Part shown: one piece after another, positions 36,173 through 42,055 of the stretch | Position numbering within the stretch: the stretch's first letter is position 1 | Layout of the letters: each line of letters begins with the position of its first letter | IMG/VR virus record: IMGVR_UViG_3300008111_001299 | Coordinates: 1-42,055 of that record | DNA length: 42,055 nt | Strand: one strand, 5' to 3' | Source of the DNA: a virus | Notes under the pieces: generated by a model | Seen by the model: only the letters and a program-made list of their open reading frames with translations | Told to the model about the DNA's origin: nothing | The model's database searches: none | Program-made: the position numbers and the translations under genes

Positions 36173-36848
36173 AATCATCAACAAATTTATTTTGGATTTC
36201 TTCTAGAATAGAATTTTCTATGTCAAACCATATTTGTTTTTGATCTGTTTTAAAATTATTAATCAGAGATTTTTTACAAGCATGATTTAGCCAAGGACTT
36301 ACTTGATCGTCAAAGATAAATCTAAATTTTTCTTTGCGGTTTCCTGTATAATTCATTTGTACTCGTACAGGGTCAACTAATATATTTTTAGGTAATAGTT
36401 TTCTCACAACAAGTTGTATACGAGGAATTGAACCGAAGTTGGCTGCTACATGTCGACATCCAGCATTCATTTCATACCATTCGCCGTCTACTTCTGTGGG
36501 AAACATCTGTTGATTTTCTAAATTGATAAGATAGGAATATTGTCCTTGCAGATTTAAGTGATATCGATCATCTATATCTGAATGACTATGATAGCAAGTT
36601 CCTGGCTTAAGAACAATTAATCTTGCTTCGCCTATAGGTTTTGGTAACGAATCTAATATGTCCTCAAATACCGTATTGCGAAAATTGTCTTTAATTTTCC
36701 AAAAATCATAGAAAAAATCGCCCGACGGTTCGTTGAGTTCAGTTTTTATTTTATCATCGCCACTGTTTATAATAGAACTAACATATTGGTCATTACATAT
36801 GGACAATATTTTTTCTTTAGAAACTGCGATGGATATAGGGTTCATCAT
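36153..36848 (-). CDS. 2OG-oxygenase-like (aspartyl/asparaginyl hydroxylase-type) protein
   Basis: The 231-residue product has LIVLKPGTCYHSHSDIDD (HSD iron ligands near 88-92) and NAGCRHVAANFGSIPRIQLV (distal His ~131 and Arg ~142). Beyond ~155 a C-terminal extension carries no known motif. The start lies 5 nt after a perfect - strand TATAAATA. Its 3' end overlaps the convergent gene by 20 bp. Confidence 0.7.
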   Translation of the reverse strand: MMNPISIAVSKEKILSICNDQYVSSIINSGDDKIKTELNEPSGDFFYDFWKIKDNFRNTVFEDILDSLPKPIGEARLIVLKPGTCYHSHSDIDDRYHLNLQGQYSYLINLENQQMFPTEVDGEWYEMNAGCRHVAANFGSIPRIQLVVRKLLPKNILVDPVRVQMNYTGNRKEKFRFIFDDQVSPWLNHACKKSLINNFKTDQKQIWFDIENSILEEIQNKFVDDFSIVKV

Positions 36849-36853
36849 TAAAT

Positions 36854-36861
36854 TATTTATA
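36854..36861 (-). promoter_or_regulatory. T4-late-like promoter TATAAATA
   Basis: A perfect box on the - strand, 5 nt before the ATG at 36848, in a 42-bp divergent gap. Confidence 0.65.
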
Positions 36862-36890
36862 GGGTCTATTAGTATGTTAAATAAAAATCA

Positions 36891-38165
36891 ATGTCTATCA
36901 ATAATTCAAAAACTTTCTGCATGCACCCGTTTACTGGTCTTGCAACTAGAGAAGATGGTGCGATCAAAATCTGCTGTCGAAGCCTTCCTATAGGTTGGAT
37001 ACAAGAAAACAGTTTAGAACAAGTTTGGAATAATGACAAAATGCAGCAGGTTCGTAAACAAGTTTTATGTGGTGAGAGACCAGAGGTTTGCAAACCGTGT
37101 TTCGACTTAGAAGATCAAGGAGTTGAAAGCCTTCGTCAGCGACATATTAATGGCGTTATTCCCGAAGCAAGGATTAATCTGTATCCAAATGCGCTGGATC
37201 AACTTCGAGAAGATTATACCATGCCTTTTGAATTTCCTACTATGGAAATTAAGATCAATAATCTTTGTAATCTTAAATGCAGAATGTGCAATCCTTTAGA
37301 CAGCACCAGTTGGCAGGATTGGGATCAAGTGAAACCATTCTATGAAAAAGAAAATAATTACCTAGTTCCTACTATATCAAAATTAGTTAGAAAGCCCGGC
37401 CAATACATAGGCCCGTTTGAAGATACAAATCACTGGTGGGAAAATTTTGAACAACTACTTCCTCATTTCCGTAGAGTAGAATTTGCCGGCGGGGAACCTT
37501 TGATGGATCCTTATCATTATCGTATTTTAGATATGTTAAAACCTTACGGAAAAAACATAGAAATAAAATATGCTACTAATGGCACTGTATTAGGAATCAA
37601 AGGAGGTAGAACCATTCACGACTACTGGCCTTACTTTAAATCTGTAGCGGTCAATGTCAGCATAGACGGTATACATGATGTTTATAATTACATTCGCACT
37701 AACAGCAATTTTGATGATGTAGAAAAGAACATAAAAGAAATACAAAGTATTCCCAATGTAAGCAGAGTAGTTGGTGCGTTTACTGCTCAGGCTGCTAATA
37801 TTTTACAGATCTCCGAGTGCATTGATTATTTTTTAAATCACATGGACATTGTTTTTTACAGTCACAGAGTTAGTTACCCCAATTGTTTATCAGCACAGGT
37901 TCTACCCCAAGAGTTAAAACAGTTGGCTATAGAAAGATTACGGAATGTTGAAAGTAAATTATGGACGTTTGATAAAATCAATCAAAGTAGCCTACTTGAA
38001 AAAGTCACTCGACAGCAGATCAAAGACAATATAAATTATCTACAAGCCAAAGATCAACATCATTTATGGAATGATTTTTTAGAATTCAATAGAAAATTAG
38101 ATGAAACTAGAAATCAGAAACTATTAGATGTGATTCCAGAATTTAAAGAATACGTTAACGATTAA
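36891..38165 (+). CDS. twitch-domain radical SAM protein
   Basis: An N-terminal Cys-rich auxiliary-cluster region (FCMHPFTGLATREDGAIKIC, Cys10, Cys28/29; VCKPCFDLE, Cys67 and Cys70) precedes the radical SAM CxxxCxxC at Cys126, Cys130 and Cys133 (NNLCNLKCRMCN), then VEFAGGEPLMDP (the GGE motif) and YATNGT. The auxiliary 'twitch' cluster placed before the core is unusual but recurs in phage proteins. It would cleave SAM to a 5'-deoxyadenosyl radical for peptide or sugar modification. First gene of a three-gene radical SAM operon. Confidence 0.85.
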   Translation: MSINNSKTFCMHPFTGLATREDGAIKICCRSLPIGWIQENSLEQVWNNDKMQQVRKQVLCGERPEVCKPCFDLEDQGVESLRQRHINGVIPEARINLYPNALDQLREDYTMPFEFPTMEIKINNLCNLKCRMCNPLDSTSWQDWDQVKPFYEKENNYLVPTISKLVRKPGQYIGPFEDTNHWWENFEQLLPHFRRVEFAGGEPLMDPYHYRILDMLKPYGKNIEIKYATNGTVLGIKGGRTIHDYWPYFKSVAVNVSIDGIHDVYNYIRTNSNFDDVEKNIKEIQSIPNVSRVVGAFTAQAANILQISECIDYFLNHMDIVFYSHRVSYPNCLSAQVLPQELKQLAIERLRNVESKLWTFDKINQSSLLEKVTRQQIKDNINYLQAKDQHHLWNDFLEFNRKLDETRNQKLLDVIPEFKEYVND

Positions 38166-38167
38166 AA

Positions 38168-39064
38168 ATGTTTAAAGTTACTAGTGTATGGCCTCATCAA
38201 GATCAATTAAAAGTTGAATGGAACCTGGGTAAACGATGTAATTACGATTGCAGTTATTGTCCTGCCAGTGTGCATGATAACTTTAGTCCGCACACCGACA
38301 TTAACATTTTAGAAAAAACTGTAGATCGTTTATGTGAACTAGATAAACCTTTGCGTATTAGCCTAACCGGCGGTGAGCCCTGCGTACACCCGGACATAGA
38401 AAGTTTATTAGAATACTTTAAAAGAAAAAATATCTACTGGGTCAATATAACAACCAACGGCACAAGAGGATATCAATGGTATTTACAGCACGAAATGTTT
38501 TTTAACCATTTAGTTTTTAGTCTACATTTTGAACAAGATTGGACACGTATAGTCGATACTATATTAAAATATTACGATAGCACACAGCAAGATTTCTTTG
38601 TAAATGTAATGGCACATAACAATAAGATGGATCATGTCAGAAATGTTGTTAAAGCATTTAGCGACATAGGAATCAAATATGCTGTTCGTAGAATCCGTTG
38701 GACGGAAGGGGATCATAATGTATTTGACGACCTTCGATATGATGGAAAAGATCTACAATGGATCTTGGAACAGGACGCTACAGCGAAACCTAATTGCAGA
38801 ATAGACAATGAAACGATTATTCATGCTAATGATGTAATAAAAAAACATATGAATCAATTTAAAGGCTGGACATGTAATGCTGGTCTCGAAAGCCTCATGA
38901 TCAATTGGGATGGAGAAGTGCATCGTGCAACTTGTAGAGTTGGTGGTAGCCTAGGCAACATATACCAAGGTACATTTACTGAGCAATTACAACCTATAAG
39001 TTGTACTAGAGATTGGTGTACCTGTGCAGCAGATATTCCTTTAACAAAGATTAAAAATGATTAA
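38168..39064 (+). CDS. radical SAM protein with C-terminal Cys cluster
   Basis: CxxxCxxC at Cys24, Cys28 and Cys31 (KRCNYDCSYCPAS), SLTGGEPCVHPD (GGE-type) and TTNGT. The C-terminus has WTCNAGLESLMINWDGEVHR, TCRVGG and CTRDWCTCAAD, giving at least five Cys for an auxiliary SPASM/twitch-like cluster. The 298-residue length is short for SPASM proteins. Paralogous to the next two radical SAM products. 8-bp overlap with the next gene. Confidence 0.85.
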   Translation: MFKVTSVWPHQDQLKVEWNLGKRCNYDCSYCPASVHDNFSPHTDINILEKTVDRLCELDKPLRISLTGGEPCVHPDIESLLEYFKRKNIYWVNITTNGTRGYQWYLQHEMFFNHLVFSLHFEQDWTRIVDTILKYYDSTQQDFFVNVMAHNNKMDHVRNVVKAFSDIGIKYAVRRIRWTEGDHNVFDDLRYDGKDLQWILEQDATAKPNCRIDNETIIHANDVIKKHMNQFKGWTCNAGLESLMINWDGEVHRATCRVGGSLGNIYQGTFTEQLQPISCTRDWCTCAADIPLTKIKND

Positions 39065-40148
39065 AGTGGATGCTGTTAGACTTGTAAAACCAGAGCCCAT
39101 GATGATTACTTGGGATGTTGGTCGCAGATGTAATTACGACTGTAGTTACTGTGAAATATCTCGACATGATAATATCAGTAAGTTTCACAGCATTGACGAG
39201 TATTTAAAAACATTTGGATTTATAAAGCAGTGGACCAACACTTATAATAGTAACAGAAAAGAAAAAGTATCTACAAATATAAATTTCACAGGCGGTGAAC
39301 CTACACTTAACCCCGCTCTTTGGGAATTGGCTGACGCAATTAAAACAGACTCCGACGACTTTAATCTAAGTTTGACCACTAACGGTGCGTGGAATAGAAA
39401 ATATACAGACAGACTGTTAAAAAGATTCAATGGAGTTACGGTCAGTTATCACACAGAAGGTCACACTAATTTAAAAAAACAGGTAATAGAAAACATATTA
39501 GAATTATCAAAGACTGATATGCGTTTACAGGTAAATCTAATGATGCATGTAGATCATTGGAATGAATGTTTAGAAGTTTTTGATGTGTTAAAATCTAATA
39601 ACGTACTGGTAAAACCTAGACCAATCGGCGACGGTAACATAGAACGCACAGGATGGTTTATAGATTCAGACGGATCAAATAGAAGAACCAGTCATCAATA
39701 TACTGCTGATCAACAACTATGGTTTTCAACTATAGCAGGTCACAACATTTCTGTATGCGAAAACAAAACAGAAGGCACGGGTCTAGGAAGAGGGTGCTGC
39801 GGCGGTCGTTGTATGGAAGGTAAGATAAACAATCAATGGCAGGAAATTAAAATTATCGATACTAATTTTAAAAACTGGAACTGTATGGTCGATTGGTTTT
39901 TCCTGCACATAGATCAACATACAGGTTTAGTCTATCATCATCAAACCTGCCAGGCTCTTCACGAAAATAAAAGAGGAGCCTTAGGTAATCTTATAGATTC
40001 AGATATTTTAATAAAAGATCTAGAACAAAGAATGCTCAATAAAACAGCGATTGTCTGTCCTAATAATAGATGTGGTTGCGGAATGTGTATTCCAAAGTCT
40101 AAAGACGGTGTTGTTTTTAAAGAACTCTGGGACAGCGTAGTTAACTAA
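39057..40148 (+). CDS. radical SAM protein with Cys-rich C-terminus
   Basis: CxxxCxxC at Cys25, Cys29 and Cys32 (RRCNYDCSYCEIS), INFTGGEPTLNP and LTTNGAW. The C-terminal third has many Cys (RGCCGGRCMEG, NWNCMVDWF, TCQALH, VCPNNRCGCGMC), enough for one or two extra iron-sulfur clusters. 363 residues. It converges with and slightly overlaps (8 bp) the - strand radical SAM gene. Confidence 0.85.
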   Translation: MIKVDAVRLVKPEPMMITWDVGRRCNYDCSYCEISRHDNISKFHSIDEYLKTFGFIKQWTNTYNSNRKEKVSTNINFTGGEPTLNPALWELADAIKTDSDDFNLSLTTNGAWNRKYTDRLLKRFNGVTVSYHTEGHTNLKKQVIENILELSKTDMRLQVNLMMHVDHWNECLEVFDVLKSNNVLVKPRPIGDGNIERTGWFIDSDGSNRRTSHQYTADQQLWFSTIAGHNISVCENKTEGTGLGRGCCGGRCMEGKINNQWQEIKIIDTNFKNWNCMVDWFFLHIDQHTGLVYHHQTCQALHENKRGALGNLIDSDILIKDLEQRMLNKTAIVCPNNRCGCGMCIPKSKDGVVFKELWDSVVN

Positions 40149-41136
40149 CCTTGTGCTTTGCTAAGGTCACTTCTCCGTTACATAAACACTGTAATTGTTT
40201 ACATATAACTGGTTTAATTTCCGGTGAAAAATTCTGCACAAAGTCTTGATCAAAAATATTAAAATAATAATCTAGTCCGTACAACTTCTGATTACAGTTT
40301 ACAGTAATATCACCATTAAATAAAACCTTTATATCATTTACGCCAACGGTGCATTCCCAACCAGAGAAATAATTTAATTTGTTTAATCTTATCCAAGAAT
40401 CCGAAGGCAATTCAAAAACTTCACCGTCTTCGAATGTTACCCAATATCTGTTGATAGTTCCTCTAAAAAATTCTTCTACTTCCTTAAAGTCAGGAACTCT
40501 TTTCTTTGCTGATTGCAAATAGTCCTTCTGCTCGGATGGATAACTGGTAACTCCGTCGATATGTATAGCCTTAAGAATAATAGGCCAATTATATTTGCTT
40601 TCTGACTGAAACTTTTCAACGATGCTTCGACATTTGTCAAAGTTCTTTGGATCCATGAGTACGTTAGCAACTACCATATGCTTATGAGAAAACAAATAAT
40701 CGGCTACTTCTATAATATGATTAGGATCACAGAATTCATTATGAACCGATATCTCAATATGATCAAACAGTTTAGCATACTTTTCCCACCAATGTACTTT
40801 TCTAAATCCATTAGTAGCCATATGAACAATAATTCTATCCTGATACTTGTTTTTAAAATGGGTTAAAAACTCAGGCAAATGTTTCCATAAGGTAGTTTCG
40901 CCACCTAACAAATACAACTGTATAACATCTTTGTTATTTTTTAGGTAATAATCGAATAGGTGAGTAAAATTATTTTTTAATAATTCTACGTTCTCTCCCG
41001 CGGGCCAGGGAATATCACCTTCGTGAGAACCAGGAAAACAATAATTACAACTGTAATTACAGGTATTTCCTATTGCCCATTCTACTCTGATCTTTTTAGG
41101 ATCATGATTGTTTTCAATTTTAATAATCTTTTTCAT
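40141..41136 (-). CDS. radical SAM protein with SPASM-like C-terminus
   Basis: CxxxCxxC at Cys26, Cys30 and Cys33 (NTCNYSCNYCFPGSHEG), LYLLGGETTLWKHLPEF and HMATNGFRK. The C-terminus has WECTVGVNDIKVLFNGDITV, NCNQKLYG and VICKQLQCLCNGEV, resembling the 38168 product. The 331-residue protein is translated in coupling with the broken upstream radical SAM gene (4-bp overlap). The substrate is unknown. Confidence 0.85.
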   Translation of the reverse strand: MKKIIKIENNHDPKKIRVEWAIGNTCNYSCNYCFPGSHEGDIPWPAGENVELLKNNFTHLFDYYLKNNKDVIQLYLLGGETTLWKHLPEFLTHFKNKYQDRIIVHMATNGFRKVHWWEKYAKLFDHIEISVHNEFCDPNHIIEVADYLFSHKHMVVANVLMDPKNFDKCRSIVEKFQSESKYNWPIILKAIHIDGVTSYPSEQKDYLQSAKKRVPDFKEVEEFFRGTINRYWVTFEDGEVFELPSDSWIRLNKLNYFSGWECTVGVNDIKVLFNGDITVNCNQKLYGLDYYFNIFDQDFVQNFSPEIKPVICKQLQCLCNGEVTLAKHKVS

Positions 41137-42055
41137 TCTACCAGTGTACTTAGTTCTGGGAAATACTCTTTGAAATTAGTCTTTCTAAGTGTATCCAATT
41201 TTTCTATATATTCTTTAAACGCTGGCAATAAATGCGTATGATCCTCTGCGTCCATGAAGTCTAATACTGCCTGCCAACGTTTCCACCCATAAGGATTTTG
41301 TTTCCAGAAGTCTTCGTCTTGGCGATAGTTTTCATGCAACCAATTAGCCAACTCCTCAAACTTACGTCTTACTTCTGCTTTGTCTTCTAGAGGTAAACAA
41401 CGTATACTCAAGAATGTAGGAATGTACAATAAGTGCATATTAACAATGCCTCCACCTGCTTGTATTCCCCCAGTGACATTTTCAAAGTTTATTTTTTAGA
41501 ATCTGTATAGCAGTAGCGATACTGACTTCTATGTTGCTAGGAGTGTTATCTAATATATGAAGATTTTTTTCTATCTTCGCCCAATCGCTAGGATATCTTA
41601 TGTAGTAATTTCTTTCTCCCACTGCGTCAATACTAAAACCTACTTTAACTTTTTTAAATTTTTTCCATAGATCTATAATTGAATCATCTACTAATAAACC
41701 GTTAGTGTTATATCTAATTAATATTTTGTCAGCATATCCTTGGCGTATAATTTCTTCTAAGAATGTTTTATGTTCTTTGATCAGTAAAGGTTCACCGCCT
41801 GCAAAATAAACCTGTTTGAGATTAGGAATCTGTGCATACATTTCTTTCCAGAATTCTGGATTTTCATGCCAATAATTGTCAAAAGTTTTTTGATCCCATT
41901 GCATCTGGTCTTTGATTGCATCATGCTTGAACAAAGGAAATATCTTTTTATGATCTTGAACCCATAGACTACTGTCATGCGGACTACACATTACACATTT
42001 CAAGTTACAGGTGTGGCCAAGTCTCAAATCCAAATAGACCAATTTATCAGGTACT
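41133..42055 (-). pseudogene. radical SAM (twitch-type) gene, frameshifted and cut by the window end
   Basis: The 5' part (42055-41482, open past the window edge) encodes the radical SAM core: GHTCNLKCVMCSPHDSS, VYFAGGEPLL and RYNTNG. It ends at TGA just after ILKNKL. The C-terminal part continues in the +1 frame (KINFENVTGGIQAG...), giving YIPTFLSIRCLPLEDK and ending at 41133. The switch lies at a run of six A on the - strand (41497-41492); removing one A restores a single frame. It may be a real mutation, an assembly or sequencing error, or programmed frameshifting. The upstream N-terminal region is not in the window. Confidence 0.75.

Noticed and set aside
41482-41500. Programmed frameshifting as the main explanation for the split radical SAM gene
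   Set aside because: The needed shift is +1 (or -2) at A6, without a visible stimulatory structure or upstream Shine-Dalgarno-like element; an indel is simpler.

Overview
The window reads as part of a large tailed-phage genome, probably a myovirus-type phage of a Gram-negative aquatic bacterium. Four things support this. There are 28 tRNA genes, all but the irregular tRNA-His clearly ending in an encoded CCA. Short overlapping reading frames are coupled through ATGA junctions. A tail-fibre-like protein carries Gly-Asn-Val-Thr-Gly repeats. Two promoter classes are visible: about ten near-consensus sigma-70 promoters (TTGACA, mostly 17 nt, TATAAT) and T4-late-like TATAAATA boxes. The host cannot be named from the sequence. 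The DNA is AT-rich throughout.

Layout. 1-3.8 kb (+): the 3' end of a curlin-repeat adhesin, a small exported protein, and a CHASE2-type class III nucleotide cyclase. 3.8-6.1 kb: a probable envelope or lysis module, with an S11 D-Ala-D-Ala endopeptidase on + facing six small, mostly membrane-anchored proteins on -. 6.1-14.4 kb (+): small early-type phage genes, including a metallophosphoesterase, a nucleotidyltransferase-fold protein, a tandem family of small C-terminal Leu/Met-Arg/Lys-Trp proteins, a DUF3307 membrane protein and a ClpP-like protease. 14.4-23.05 kb (+): a transcribed RNA region. It holds 28 tRNAs covering all 20 amino acids, a probable terminator/antiterminator switch, several structured non-coding stretches, and interspersed enzymes (a methyltransferase, Fe(II)/2OG oxygenases, a GNAT-like protein). 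23-25 kb (+): another 2OG oxygenase, a Cys-phosphatase and a second metallophosphoesterase, closed by a strong UUCG terminator. 25.1-26.6 kb: the tail-fibre-like protein.

26.6-42 kb is a dense block in which the coding strand switches repeatedly. It encodes six further 2OG oxygenases (one fused to a cold-shock-like domain), two kinase-like and two SDR-like proteins in paired arrangement, a PRMT-like methyltransferase, a glycosyltransferase-like protein, and five radical SAM enzymes, the last of which is frameshifted and cut by the window edge. Divergent pairs are separated by only 26-44 bp carrying back-to-back late-type boxes, and convergent pairs overlap at their stops.

How it may work together (inference). 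The RNA region would supply a full tRNA complement plus structured RNAs for infection. The late block looks like a post-translational or glycan modification kit (hydroxylation, radical SAM chemistry, methylation, glycosylation), possibly acting on virion or host-surface structures next to the tail fibre. The most unusual elements are the structured RNAs with embedded tRNAs, the cold-shock/prolyl-hydroxylase fusion, the radical SAM/2OG block and the CHASE2 cyclase with an altered catalytic Asn.
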